Assembly (NCBI RefSeq): GCF_028610705.1
Contig: NZ_JAQQWT010000001.1
Location: 310,001-374,000, forward strand
Length of the DNA stretch: 64,000 nucleotides
Source: Halalkalibacter alkalisediminis
GTDB lineage: Bacteria; Bacillota; Bacilli; Bacillales; Bacillaceae_D
Direction of reading: 5' to 3'
Part shown: positions 37,948 to 46,723 of the stretch, piece by piece
Position numbering within the stretch: position 1 is the stretch's first letter
Layout of the letters: each line of letters starts with the position of its first letter
Notes under the pieces: model-generated
The model's input: the letters and a program-made list of their open reading frames with translations, nothing else
What the model was told of the DNA's origin: nothing
The model's database searches: none
Made by a program: the position numbers and the translations under genes

Positions 37948-38046
37948 ATGTCTGAGTTAGAACGATTTTTCGAAATTCAAGTAGCATCAAATAAAATGGA
38001 AGCAACGATCGTTCAACATAAAAACTTAGAGAGGAGATCGTGTTAA
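37948..38046 (+). pseudogene. Out-of-frame N-terminal fragment of the FapA-like gene
   Basis: An ATG at 37948 opens a 32-codon frame ending at TAA 38044-38046. Its product, SELERFFEIQVASNKMEATI and a short tail, looks like the first strands of the FapA/DUF342 N-terminal domain. The remainder of that domain continues in another frame from 38040. One added base near 38037-38040 would join them. The natural break could be a real frameshift, a sequence error, or two overlapping coupled cistrons. Confidence 0.65.
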
Positions 38047-39332
38047 CAAAGGAATCTCTTCTTCAATTTATTCACGAACATGGGGTTACTTATGGAATGG
38101 ATAACATGGTCGTTGCTGAAATTTCAACTGATAAAGAAACGTTAAAATCGAGGGTGAAGATTGCTTCTGGCAAAGAGCCAGTTCAGGGAGAAAGGTCTTA
38201 TATTCAGCTCATCATATTTCAGAAAAAAGATCGGCCATATCAATCCGTTCAAAATATGAATCTCAAAGATTTTTTAGAGATCCCCTCAGTTACAGTTGGA
38301 GATAAAGTGGCGACTAAAATAAACGCGACATTAGGTGAACCAGGCTATAATGTCTTTGGCGAAGAAGTGCCTGCAAAACCGGGTAGGGATTTCACGTTAC
38401 GAAAAGGAAAGAATACACGACTTGATGAAGAAGAAGAGTGCCTCTATTCATTAATTGATGGTCAAATCAGTATTGATAAATATACAGTCCATGTCCAGCC
38501 TACTTATGGGATCAATAGCGATCTATCGCTGGCAACAGGAAATATATCTTTTGTTGGTAACGTTAACATTACAGGGAATGTCCCTACCGGCTTTGAAGTG
38601 GAAGCGGGTGGGGATATTAGAGTATCTGGCACTGTTGAAGCAGCTAAGCTGAAAGCTGGTGGGTCTATTTTTATAGGAGCTGGAATTGTTGGACAAAATC
38701 GTTCATTTATTGAAGCGAACGGGGATCTTCAAACGACTTTTATTAATGAAGGTAGTGTTGTTGTTGAGGGAGCAATTGAAGTCGCACAAGCAATATTACA
38801 TAGTTCTTGTACAGCTGGGACTACTGTAAATTGTACACGAGGTAAGGGGTTAATAGTAGGTGGGTCTATTTCAGCGAAACGAAGCATTCAAGTGAACGAA
38901 GTTGGTAATGATATGCATACAAAGACGAACTTATTCATTGGAATGCATGAATATGCTATTAAGCAACAAAAGGAAATGGAAGCCGAATTAAAGAAAGCAC
39001 AAGATGATTTAGCGAAGTTAGGGAGACTGCTAAAACTTTTGTTAGATAAAGAGAAAGAAACAGGTGAATTAGTTGGTCGTGATAAGCTGTCCAAATTAAA
39101 GATTTTGAATGCATTCCAACTAGCAAAACAAAAGATTGACCAGTTGACGGAAGAGTTAAAGGTATATGAAGACGATGAAAGCCAAGAAGAAGAAGGTTTT
39201 ATCAGTTTTACACGTACGATTTATCAAAATGTAGATGTCCATTTTGGTAAATACCGAAGAAGGATTTTATCTGAATTTCATAGGGCTCAAATTGCGCTAA
39301 TTGACTTTGAGATAAAAATTAATACAAATTAA
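38040..39332 (+). CDS. FapA (DUF342) family protein, N-terminus probably displaced by frameshift
   Basis: 430 residues from the GTG at 38040, which has AGAGGAG a few bases upstream. The N-terminal domain starts LTKESLLQFIHEHGVTYGMD. A central polymer-binding repeat follows, of alternating V-G-V/G-I-S type strands forming a beta-helix (GNISFVGNVNITGNVPTGFEVEAGGDIRVSG in parts). The C-terminal part (about 295-375) is a coiled coil. FapA-type proteins are often encoded near motility genes; function is unsettled. The likely missing first ~30 residues lie out of frame upstream. Whether the truncated protein works is unknown. Confidence 0.8.
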   Translation: MLTKESLLQFIHEHGVTYGMDNMVVAEISTDKETLKSRVKIASGKEPVQGERSYIQLIIFQKKDRPYQSVQNMNLKDFLEIPSVTVGDKVATKINATLGEPGYNVFGEEVPAKPGRDFTLRKGKNTRLDEEEECLYSLIDGQISIDKYTVHVQPTYGINSDLSLATGNISFVGNVNITGNVPTGFEVEAGGDIRVSGTVEAAKLKAGGSIFIGAGIVGQNRSFIEANGDLQTTFINEGSVVVEGAIEVAQAILHSSCTAGTTVNCTRGKGLIVGGSISAKRSIQVNEVGNDMHTKTNLFIGMHEYAIKQQKEMEAELKKAQDDLAKLGRLLKLLLDKEKETGELVGRDKLSKLKILNAFQLAKQKIDQLTEELKVYEDDESQEEEGFISFTRTIYQNVDVHFGKYRRRILSEFHRAQIALIDFEIKINTN

Positions 39333-39363
39333 TGTAGTGTTCTTTCGAGAGGAGAGGTGTTGA

Positions 39364-39675
39364 TTGAGTTTACGTCCAATTGAAGCACAAGGGTCATTTC
39401 CAATCTCTCAAAAAACAGGGAAATTACAAGAGCAATTGCAACAAAGAGGGCAAGTAAGTCAAGAAATAATCGGTCAGCAGCAGCTATAAGAAGAACGGAA
39501 ACAAAAAAAGCGAGTTCATGAAACGAAATCGAAAGACCAAGCTAGGTTTAATAAAGAGGGGGAGAATCGACAAGGTCAAAAAAGGGAACAAAAGTCCAGT
39601 GATAAGGAAGAAAATGAGATCGAGTCAGACTCTAAACATCCCTTTAAAGGTAAATTTATCGATTTTTCTGGTTAA
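39364..39675 (+). pseudogene. Small flagellar-operon protein interrupted by in-frame TAA
   Basis: TTG at 39364 with GGAGAGG six bases upstream gives a 103-codon frame that would end at 39675. An in-frame TAA lies at 39487-39489. Before it the product reads SLRPIEAQGSFPISQKTG and ends GQQQL; after it EERKQKK continues, Lys/Glu-rich, to a conserved-looking HPFKGKFIDFSG. Similar small proteins with a RP-E-Q start and HP-KGK-ID--G end occur downstream of sigD in other bacilli (from memory). A CAA-to-TAA change explains the stop. The first 41 codons alone may be made. Confidence 0.75.
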
Positions 39676-39691
39676 GGAAAGGAATTAATGA

Positions 39692-40192
39692 ATGACGACA
39701 TTATTGGTGACCATTAGTCTCCTCTTACATGGAGTTACGTTTTTGTGGATTATGACGCTATTACAGAAACAACAACCAGTTCAGGATACCGATTTAAAAA
39801 AGGTGAAAAATGAAATAGAAGATTTGTTGATCTCTTATACAGCAGAAATGAAAGAGGAAAATGAACTCCTCTTAAAACAAATTCAAGAGGTCAAACATCG
39901 AGATACAAAGGCTAATCAACAGGCTTCCGTCGATAAAGGTTTGACGAGAAACTTGAGTAGAAATCCAGACAAGATCAACGATATAGAGTCAAAGCATGAG
40001 CGTAAGGTAGAGGAAGATTATACAGCGTATCAACCTCCGCTTCTTGATATGGATGAAGAACTTATTTACGAACAATCAGACTCAGCAAAGGTTATGGCGC
40101 TCTTCAAACAAGGCTTGTCAACGACTGACATTGCAAAAAGATTAAAGCTTGGAAAAGGTGAAGTAGAATTAATGTTGAAATTTCATCAATAA
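39692..40192 (+). CDS. swrB: Swarming motility protein SwrB-like
   Basis: One N-terminal membrane helix (about 3-21, LLVTISLLLHGVTFLWIMTLL), a charged linker, and a C-terminal helix-turn-helix-like end (SAKVMALFKQGLSTTDIAKRLKLGKGEVELMLKF). 166 residues and position before rpsB match B. subtilis SwrB (167), which promotes basal body completion and swarming. SD GGAAAGGAA upstream. Appears intact. Confidence 0.88.
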   Translation: MTTLLVTISLLLHGVTFLWIMTLLQKQQPVQDTDLKKVKNEIEDLLISYTAEMKEENELLLKQIQEVKHRDTKANQQASVDKGLTRNLSRNPDKINDIESKHERKVEEDYTAYQPPLLDMDEELIYEQSDSAKVMALFKQGLSTTDIAKRLKLGKGEVELMLKFHQ

Positions 40193-40205
40193 TGTCTAAA
40201 TCTGC

Positions 40206-40234
40206 TTGCAACCATCTTTTTGATATGATATATT
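40206..40234 (+). promoter_or_regulatory. Probable sigma-A promoter of rpsB
   Basis: TTGCAA (40206-40211) and TATATT (40229-40234) are 17 bases apart. It starts the rpsB leader after the motility operon. Confidence 0.75.
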
Positions 40235-40240
40235 AAACAA

Positions 40241-40356
40241 CGGTGTTAATCACACACGCATTCTAATTTGTATGAGGGTGCTGACATTGTCAGTGTTATA
40301 CAAAAATGATGAACGCGGAGGAAAACAAAAAAACCAAATTGAAGGAGGTGTTTGAT
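40241..40356 (+). promoter_or_regulatory. rpsB leader with candidate S2 autoregulatory fold
   Basis: About 115 nt between the promoter and rpsB. TTGTAT (40268-40273) pairs with ATACAA (40298-40303) and an inner CTGAC (40281-40285) with GTCAG (40289-40293), with an internal loop, as in many r-protein binding leaders. A strong GGAGGTG SD follows. Autoregulation by S2 is inference. Confidence 0.4.
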
Positions 40357-41079
40357 GTGGCAGTAATCTCCATGAAGCAATTATTAGAAGCTGGGGTACA
40401 TTTCGGTCATCAGACTCGTCGTTGGAACCCTAAGATGGATCGCTACATCTTCACAGAGCGTAACGGTATTTACATTATCGATTTACAAAAAACAGTTAAA
40501 AAGGTTGAGGAAGCGTATAACTTTGTTCGTGACTTGGCTGCTGACGGAGGGAAAATCCTTTTCGTTGGAACAAAGAAACAAGCGCAAGATTCTGTTAAAG
40601 AAGAAGCTGCGCGTTGTGGAATGTACTTCATCAATCAACGTTGGTTAGGTGGTACATTAACGAACTTTGAAACTATTCAAAAGCGTATTACTCGTCTTAA
40701 GAACCTTGAAAAAATGCAAGAAGACGGTACATTTGATGTTCTTCCTAAGAAAGAAGTTATTCTTCTTAAGAAAGAAATGGATCGTTTAGAAAAGTTCTTA
40801 GGCGGTATCAAGGACATGAAAGGTGTTCCTGACGCACTTTTTGTTATTGACCCACGTAAAGAACGCATTGCAATTGCGGAAGCTCACAAGTTGAACATCC
40901 CTATTGTTGCGATTGTAGATACAAACTGTGATCCTGATGAAATTGATTATGTGATTCCAGGTAACGATGATGCAATCCGTGCCGTTAAACTTTTAACTGG
41001 TAAAATGGCTGATGCAGTAATCGAAGCTACTTCTCAAGAAGAAGAAGTTACGGAAGTTGAAGAAACAACAACAGCTTAA
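40357..41079 (+). CDS. rpsB: 30S ribosomal protein S2
   Basis: S2 binds the small-subunit neck region. The conserved start is [27 protein letters not shown] in overlapping parts; [11 protein letters not shown]-type and [13 protein letters not shown] segments follow. The GTG at 40357 follows GGAGGTG and gives the standard N-terminus and 240 residues (B. subtilis 246). An acidic Glu/Thr tail ends the protein. A terminator follows. Confidence 0.97.
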   Translation: MAVISMKQLLEAGVHFGHQTRRWNPKMDRYIFTERNGIYIIDLQKTVKKVEEAYNFVRDLAADGGKILFVGTKKQAQDSVKEEAARCGMYFINQRWLGGTLTNFETIQKRITRLKNLEKMQEDGTFDVLPKKEVILLKKEMDRLEKFLGGIKDMKGVPDALFVIDPRKERIAIAEAHKLNIPIVAIVDTNCDPDEIDYVIPGNDDAIRAVKLLTGKMADAVIEATSQEEEVTEVEETTTA

Positions 41080-41094
41080 TTTCATTTACTCTAA

Positions 41095-41133
41095 GGGTGG
41101 TAAAGGGGGATTACCCTTTTACCACCTTTTTTT
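41095..41133 (+). terminator. Intrinsic terminator after rpsB
   Basis: GGTGGTAAAGGG (41096-41107) pairs with CCCTTTTACCACC (41114-41126; one extra T) and is followed by a run of seven T residues. It lies between rpsB and tsf and is probably partial, as both genes are normally co-expressed. Confidence 0.85.
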
Positions 41134-41216
41134 ATGAAACTAATAGCTTTGTCAAGTGATTTTGGTTTATATGATGATTTACCTGTACATACTTACACTT
41201 TAAGGAGGCGTTTTTA

Positions 41217-42098
41217 ATGGCAGTAACAGCAAGCATGGTAAAAGAATTACGTGAAAAAACGGGCGCAGGAATGATGGATTGTAAAAAGGCTTTAACAGAA
41301 ACAAATGGTGATATGGAAAAAGCAGTTGATTTCTTACGCGAAAAAGGAATTGCAAGTGCTGCTAAAAAAGCTGACCGTGTAGCTGCAGAAGGTTTAGCTC
41401 TAGTTGTGTCTGAAGGGAATAAAGCCGTTATCGTAGAAGTTAACTCTGAAACAGATTTCGTTGCAAAAAATGAAAACTTCCAAAACTTAGTTAAAGAATT
41501 AGCTTCACATGTTCTTGCAAATTCTCCGGCATCAGTTGAAGAAGCTTTGGCTCAACCATTTGCAAATGGACAAACTGTACAAGAGTACATTAATGCTTCA
41601 ATTGCTAAAATTGGTGAAAAAATTTCATTGCGTCGTTTTGAAATCGTTGAAAAAACAGATGCAGACGTATTTGGAGAATACTTACATATGGGCGGACGTA
41701 TCGGTGTCTTAACTGTTGTAGGTGGTTCAAATGATGCTGAATTAGCTAAAGATGTTGCTATGCACGTAGCTGCTATTAACCCAACATATGTAACTCGTGA
41801 TGAAGTATCACAAGAAGAAGTAGAGCGTGAGCGTGAAGTTCTTACTCAACAAGCACTTAATGAAGGAAAGCCTGCAAACATCGTTGAGAAAATGGTAGAG
41901 GGTCGCTTAAGTAAATATTTTGAACAAGTTTGCTTACTAGATCAAGCATTTGTTAAAGATGGAGATCAAAAAGTTGGTAAATATGTAAAGAATAAAGGCG
42001 CAGAAGTAAAGAGCTTTATCCGTTATGAAGTAGGAGAAGGCATGGAGAAACGTGAAGACAACTTTGCAGAAGAAGTAATGTCTCAAGTGAAGAAGTAA
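41217..42098 (+). CDS. tsf: Elongation factor Ts
   Basis: EF-Ts recycles EF-Tu-GDP. The N-terminal UBA-like domain carries [21 protein letters not shown] in parts, followed by [10 protein letters not shown], and the core contains the TDFVAKNE motif. 293 residues (B. subtilis 293). SD AGGAGGCG upstream. A TTGTCA-N15-TATGAT sequence (41149-41175) might be a weak promoter. Confidence 0.98.
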   Translation: MAVTASMVKELREKTGAGMMDCKKALTETNGDMEKAVDFLREKGIASAAKKADRVAAEGLALVVSEGNKAVIVEVNSETDFVAKNENFQNLVKELASHVLANSPASVEEALAQPFANGQTVQEYINASIAKIGEKISLRRFEIVEKTDADVFGEYLHMGGRIGVLTVVGGSNDAELAKDVAMHVAAINPTYVTRDEVSQEEVEREREVLTQQALNEGKPANIVEKMVEGRLSKYFEQVCLLDQAFVKDGDQKVGKYVKNKGAEVKSFIRYEVGEGMEKREDNFAEEVMSQVKK

Positions 42099-42108
42099 TA
42101 ACTAGTGA

Positions 42109-42131
42109 GGGGCACAATGTGTCCCTTTTTT
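42109..42131 (+). terminator. Intrinsic terminator after tsf
   Basis: GGGGCACA (42109-42116) and TGTGTCCC (42118-42125) form up to eight pairs with a very short loop, followed by six or more T residues. Confidence 0.8.
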
Positions 42132-42146
42132 CGGAAGTATCTAAAC

Positions 42147-42290
42147 CTCCTCGTCTCATTGATGAGGAGTGAATAAAGGCTTTGATAATAGAGGAAAGGC
42201 TAGGCCTCTACCTTGAGTCAACTATACTTATAGCTTGAAGATGTTCTAAGTAGAAGGTGGTAAGACTCGTGGGTAAGTCCTGCTTTTTTC
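42147..42290 (+). promoter_or_regulatory. Structured leader before pyrH
   Basis: In a 200-base gap, CTCCTCGTC (42147-42155) pairs with GATGAGGAG (42161-42169), and TAGAGG (42189-42194) with CCTCTA (42205-42210). A third weaker stem (near 42259-42283, with one mismatch) directly precedes a T run (about 42283-42289), resembling an attenuator. No known riboswitch pattern is recognised. Confidence 0.35.
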
Positions 42291-42332
42291 CTGAAATATA
42301 AATCAAAACTTCATCTGATGTCGGAGGTTTTC

Positions 42333-43052
42333 ATGCAAACATATAAACGAGTGATTTTAAAGCTTAGTGGTGAAGCATTAGCAGGTGAACTAGGCTATGG
42401 AATCGATCCAGTTGTGATTCAATCAGTAGCTAAGCAAGTACAAGAAATAGTGGAACTAGATGTAGAAGTAGCTGTTGTAGTAGGTGGAGGAAATATTTGG
42501 CGTGGAATGGCAGGTAGCGCCAAAGGAATGGATCGTGCTACAGCGGATTATATGGGGATGCTTGCAACCGTTATGAATTCATTAGCCCTACAAGACAGTT
42601 TGGAAGACATTGGGGTTGAGACAAGAGTTCAAACATCGATTGAAATGCGTCAAGTAGCTGAACCGTATATTCGTAGAAAAGCCATTCGTCATCTAGAAAA
42701 GAAGAGAGTTGTCATCTTCGCTGCAGGAACAGGAAATCCTTACTTCTCTACAGACACAACTGCTGCACTAAGAGCGGCTGAGATTGAAGCCGAAGTCATC
42801 TTGATGGCTAAGAACAAAGTAGACGGCGTCTATAGTGCTGACCCTTCTGTGGATGCGAACGCGAAGAAGTATACAAAGATCTCCTATATGGATGTCTTAA
42901 AAGAAGGATTGGCTGTTATGGACTCAACAGCATCATCGCTTTGCATGGATAACGATATTCCACTTATTGTTTTCTCAATTATGGAAGAAGGTAACATTAA
43001 ACGGGCCGTATTAGGTGAAGAAATTGGAACATTAGTAAGGGGGAATTCATAA
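42333..43052 (+). CDS. pyrH: UMP kinase
   Basis: UMP kinase phosphorylates UMP to UDP in pyrimidine synthesis. The amino-acid-kinase fold starts [13 protein letters not shown] and continues [11 protein letters not shown], and the ATP/UMP region includes [23 protein letters not shown] at 42333 follows GGAGG by five bases; 239 residues (B. subtilis 240). Its end overlaps frr by one base. Confidence 0.97.
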   Translation: MQTYKRVILKLSGEALAGELGYGIDPVVIQSVAKQVQEIVELDVEVAVVVGGGNIWRGMAGSAKGMDRATADYMGMLATVMNSLALQDSLEDIGVETRVQTSIEMRQVAEPYIRRKAIRHLEKKRVVIFAAGTGNPYFSTDTTAALRAAEIEAEVILMAKNKVDGVYSADPSVDANAKKYTKISYMDVLKEGLAVMDSTASSLCMDNDIPLIVFSIMEEGNIKRAVLGEEIGTLVRGNS

Positions 43053-43609
43053 TGTCAGCAGAAATTTTAAAAGATACCGAACAGCGTATGTCAAAAGCCA
43101 TTGATGCCTTAACTCGTGAATTAGCTAAATTAAGAGCGGGACGAGCAAATCCATCTTTACTTGATCGTATTACTGTTGAGTACTATGGGGCAGAAACGCC
43201 TCTTAACCAATTGGCTACCATCTCTGTACCTGAAGCACGGTTGCTATTAATTCAACCTTTTGATAAATCATCTATTGCAAACATTGAACGGGCTATTCAA
43301 ATGTCAGACCTTGGGTTAACGCCTTCAAATGATGGAACTGTGATTCGTATTTCGATACCGCCTTTAACAGAAGAGCGTCGTAAAGACCTTGTTAAACTTG
43401 TGAAAAAAGCAGGTGAAGAAGCGAAGGTTGCGATTCGAAACGTTCGTCGTGATGCGAATGATGATTTGAAAAAACTCCAAAAAGACGGAGAAATGACTGA
43501 AGACGAACTTCGTCGTAGTACAGATGACGTTCAAAAGCTTACAGATAAGACGATTGTAAGAGTTGATGATGTAGCTGAAAAGAAAGAAAAAGAAATCATG
43601 GAAGTATAA
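43052..43609 (+). CDS. frr: Ribosome recycling factor
   Basis: RRF, with EF-G, splits post-termination ribosomes. 185 residues, the exact family length. [17 protein letters not shown] and the final D---K---IM helix pattern are typical. ATG overlaps the pyrH TAA, with AGGGGG upstream. A terminator follows. Confidence 0.98.
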   Translation: MSAEILKDTEQRMSKAIDALTRELAKLRAGRANPSLLDRITVEYYGAETPLNQLATISVPEARLLLIQPFDKSSIANIERAIQMSDLGLTPSNDGTVIRISIPPLTEERRKDLVKLVKKAGEEAKVAIRNVRRDANDDLKKLQKDGEMTEDELRRSTDDVQKLTDKTIVRVDDVAEKKEKEIMEV

Positions 43610-43641
43610 GCCAGTTCCATGTAAAATAGACATAGTAAAAA

Positions 43642-43668
43642 GACCCTCTTTTTCTAGGGGGTTTTTTA
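43642..43668 (+). terminator. Intrinsic terminator after frr
   Basis: ACCCTC (43643-43648) pairs with GGGGGT around a T-rich loop, followed by TTTTTT. The stem is short, 6 bp. Confidence 0.75.
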
Positions 43669-43874
43669 CACTTTCTTACTTGTGAATTGCCTAAGTCAGT
43701 AACTTACCCTTTTCTTAGCGATCATAAGCAATGCTGAAACAGCACATTAGTAGCGATTATGTATTAAATGTGTAGTTTAGCGGATTGTACGACACACAGA
43801 TGTTATGAGTCTTAGAAAAAAAGGAAAAGCTACATGTAAGAGAACCTGCTGCTAGATAGATGGAGGGCGTCAAC

Positions 43875-44642
43875 ATGCTTGAAAAGTTATCGAAATGGAA
43901 ATCGAGTTTATCTTCCCAAGAAATAAAAGATGAACTAGATCAAGCGAATATTCCGAAGCACATTGCCATTATAATGGATGGGAATGGACGTTGGGCGAAA
44001 AACAAAGGTTTACCTCGTATTGCCGGGCATCGTGAAGGAATGAAAGTCGTTAATAAAGTGGTTCAAAAAGCAAATGATCTCGGTGTGGAGGTCTTAACAT
44101 TATACGCATTTTCAACGGAAAACTGGAAGCGTCCAAAGACGGAAGTGGACTATTTAATGAAGCTCCCAGAACGCTTTTTAAACAACGAGTTGCCTAAATT
44201 AATGGAAGAAAATGTGAAAGTGCGTTTAATGGGAAGTATTGAAGAATTACCGGAGCATACGAAAAAAGCTGTTTTGAAAGCAGTGAGAGAGACAGAGAAT
44301 AACACTGGTTTGATTTTGAATTTTGCTTTAAATTACGGAAGCCGCTTTGAATTAATGAATGCAATTAAAAAAATTGCAAAACAAGTTGAGATGGGAACGT
44401 TGACACCGGAAGAATTAAACGAGTCAATTCTTGAAAAAAATATGATGACTGCAGAGTTACGGGATCCTGACTTGTTAATCCGCACAAGTGGAGAAATTCG
44501 GTTGAGTAACTTTATGCTTTGGCAAGTAGCCTATAGTGAATTTTGGTTTACTGATGTTTTGTGGCCGGATTTTAATGAAAAACACTTAACGGAAGCCATT
44601 GCCGTCTATCAAAAACGAGCGCGTAGGTACGGTGGCGTTTAG
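43875..44642 (+). CDS. uppS: Undecaprenyl diphosphate synthase
   Basis: UppS makes the C55 lipid carrier used in wall synthesis. The cis-prenyltransferase motif IAIIMDGNGRWAK is followed by LPRIAGHREGM, LYAFSTENWKRP and the C-terminal DLLIRTSGEIRLSNFMLWQ. ATG at 43875, SD GGAGGG at about 10 bases; 255 residues. The 265-base gap upstream holds the frr terminator and no promoter I can place confidently. Confidence 0.97.
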   Translation: MLEKLSKWKSSLSSQEIKDELDQANIPKHIAIIMDGNGRWAKNKGLPRIAGHREGMKVVNKVVQKANDLGVEVLTLYAFSTENWKRPKTEVDYLMKLPERFLNNELPKLMEENVKVRLMGSIEELPEHTKKAVLKAVRETENNTGLILNFALNYGSRFELMNAIKKIAKQVEMGTLTPEELNESILEKNMMTAELRDPDLLIRTSGEIRLSNFMLWQVAYSEFWFTDVLWPDFNEKHLTEAIAVYQKRARRYGGV

Positions 44643-44657
44643 AAGGGGCGATGTAAC

Positions 44658-45455
44658 ATGAAACAACGAATTATTACTGGAATAATAGGTGGGGCTGCTT
44701 TCATTACAATGGTTCTACTTGGAGGATGGGTGTTTTCATTATTTATTTCTATTCTAGCTTCAGTGGCTATGATTGAACTTTTAAGAATGAAAAAGATAGC
44801 ACCTGTTTCGTTAATGGGGATTGTTAGTCTATTATCGATGTGGTTACTTCTTGTACCTACTCATTGGTTTGAACTAGTTGTACCCCTAAGTTTCACTAAA
44901 GTAGAAGTTTTTATATTTGTTATATTGGTATTGTTAATGTTTACGGTTATTACGAAAAATACGTTTACTTTCGACCAGGTAGGGTTTGTTATTTTATCTT
45001 CAGTTTATGTAGGGTTTGGCTTTCATTATTTAATTATAACTCGAGACATCCCTGAACATGGTTTATATCTTGTCTTTTTTGTTTTACTACTCATTTGGAC
45101 AACCGACTCTGGTGCATATTTTGTAGGGCGTAAGTGGGGGAAAAATAAGCTTTGGCCTGATATAAGCCCAAAGAAAACGATTGAAGGTTCGATTGGTGGA
45201 ATTATAGCTGCAATTGTGGTGGGAACCATTTTTTATAGTTTTCTACCGATCTTTCCAAGTTATTTGACAGCTTTATTCGTCATTGTGGTTGCGTCTATCT
45301 TTGGACAACTAGGGGATTTAGTAGAATCTGCATTGAAAAGGCATTATGCAGTTAAAGATTCGGGGAACGTTCTCCCGGGTCATGGAGGAATTCTTGATCG
45401 TTTTGACAGTCTTATTTATGTCATGCCGATTCTTCACTTGCTACAATTAATTTAA
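44658..45455 (+). CDS. cdsA: Phosphatidate cytidylyltransferase
   Basis: CdsA makes CDP-diacylglycerol for phospholipids. It is an integral membrane protein with about seven to eight segments. The CDS signature at the C-terminus is DSGAYFVGRKWGKNKL, SPKKTIEGSIGG and then GDLVESALKRHYAVKDSG plus LPGHGGILDRFDSL. 265 residues (B. subtilis 269). Confidence 0.97.
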   Translation: MKQRIITGIIGGAAFITMVLLGGWVFSLFISILASVAMIELLRMKKIAPVSLMGIVSLLSMWLLLVPTHWFELVVPLSFTKVEVFIFVILVLLMFTVITKNTFTFDQVGFVILSSVYVGFGFHYLIITRDIPEHGLYLVFFVLLLIWTTDSGAYFVGRKWGKNKLWPDISPKKTIEGSIGGIIAAIVVGTIFYSFLPIFPSYLTALFVIVVASIFGQLGDLVESALKRHYAVKDSGNVLPGHGGILDRFDSLIYVMPILHLLQLI

Positions 45456-45553
45456 TGAGTAACCTAGTGTGAAGTAGCAACTAAACAGGTGTCTTTTTTC
45501 ATAATGACATCAGTTCGATCTTTTAGTGATAATTTGAATTGTAGGTGAGTAAG

Positions 45554-46702
45554 TTGAAGCATATTAGTTTGTTAGGGGCAACAGGTTCAATTGGAACCCA
45601 GACTTTAGATGTGATTAGAAAGCATCCGAGTCACTTCAAATTAGACTCGATGTCAGTAGGACGAAATATAGATTTAGCTTTGCAACAGGTTCATGAATTT
45701 TCCCCGAACCTTTTATCAGTCCAGACAAAAGAGGACTATGACAAAGTCATACATGACGTTCCGAGTCAGACAAAGGTGGTTTATGGAGAAGAAGGCTTGG
45801 TTGAAGTCGCAACTGATCCCAAATCTGATATACTAGTTAATGCGGTGCTTGGAAGTGTGGGACTTTCACCTACATTGGCTGCGATTAAAGAAAGAAAAGC
45901 AATAGCAATAGCTAATAAAGAAACGTTGGTAACAGCGGGACATCTTGTGACATCTGCTGCTAAGGATTTTGGTGTACCACTACTCCCTGTAGATAGTGAG
46001 CATTCAGCCATCTTTCAAGCGTTAAACGGGGAGAAAAGAACTGAGATTGAAAAATTGATTTTAACTGCATCTGGAGGGAGTTTTAGGGATCGGTCGAGAG
46101 CTGAATTAGAAAATGTGACCGTTCATGAAGCTTTAAATCACCCTAATTGGTCGATGGGAGCAAAAATAACGATTGATTCAGCGACCATGATGAATAAAGG
46201 ATTAGAAGTTATTGAAGCACGATGGCTTTTTGATATTCCATATGAGAAGATTGATGTTGTTTTACATAAAGAAAGTATTATCCACTCGATGGTCGAATAC
46301 ATAGACGGAAGTGTGATTGCTCAGTTAGGAACACCGGATATGCGTGTCCCTATTCAATATGCGTTAACCTATCCAAACCGCTTAGAATCTATTTCTAATG
46401 AGCGTCTAAATCTATGGGAGATAGGGACTTTGAATTTTAGTAAGTTAGATACGGAACGTTATCGCTGTATGTCATTTGCTTATGAAGCTGGTAAAATAGG
46501 TGGAACGATGCCGACAGTTCTTAATGCAGCAAATGAGGTAGCAGTAGCTTATTTTCTTGATAATGAACTTTCTTTCTTACAGATTGAACAAAAAATTGAA
46601 CAAGCTCTAGAGAGACATCAAGCTATTTCAGAACCAACTCTAAAAGATATCATAGAAGTTGATGCAGAAACAAGAGCTTTTATCCACTCTAGTATGAAAT
46701 AG
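45554..46702 (+). CDS. dxr: 1-deoxy-D-xylulose 5-phosphate reductoisomerase
   Basis: Dxr is the second step of the MEP isoprenoid pathway. NADPH-binding LLGATGSIG is at the start; [28 protein letters not shown] and [22 protein letters not shown] are active-site or substrate motifs. TTG at 45554 is chosen because AGGTGAG lies just before it and the start becomes MKHISLLG, as in B. subtilis (382 vs 383 residues). A GTG at 45545 is alternative. Confidence 0.96.
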   Translation: MKHISLLGATGSIGTQTLDVIRKHPSHFKLDSMSVGRNIDLALQQVHEFSPNLLSVQTKEDYDKVIHDVPSQTKVVYGEEGLVEVATDPKSDILVNAVLGSVGLSPTLAAIKERKAIAIANKETLVTAGHLVTSAAKDFGVPLLPVDSEHSAIFQALNGEKRTEIEKLILTASGGSFRDRSRAELENVTVHEALNHPNWSMGAKITIDSATMMNKGLEVIEARWLFDIPYEKIDVVLHKESIIHSMVEYIDGSVIAQLGTPDMRVPIQYALTYPNRLESISNERLNLWEIGTLNFSKLDTERYRCMSFAYEAGKIGGTMPTVLNAANEVAVAYFLDNELSFLQIEQKIEQALERHQAISEPTLKDIIEVDAETRAFIHSSMK

Positions 46703-46723
46703 GAAAGGTGGAAGGATAAACCG

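Noticed and set aside
43733-43760. TGAAAC upstream of uppS as an ECF sigma factor (sigma-W/M) -35
   Set aside because: No CGTA or CGTC at the required distance.
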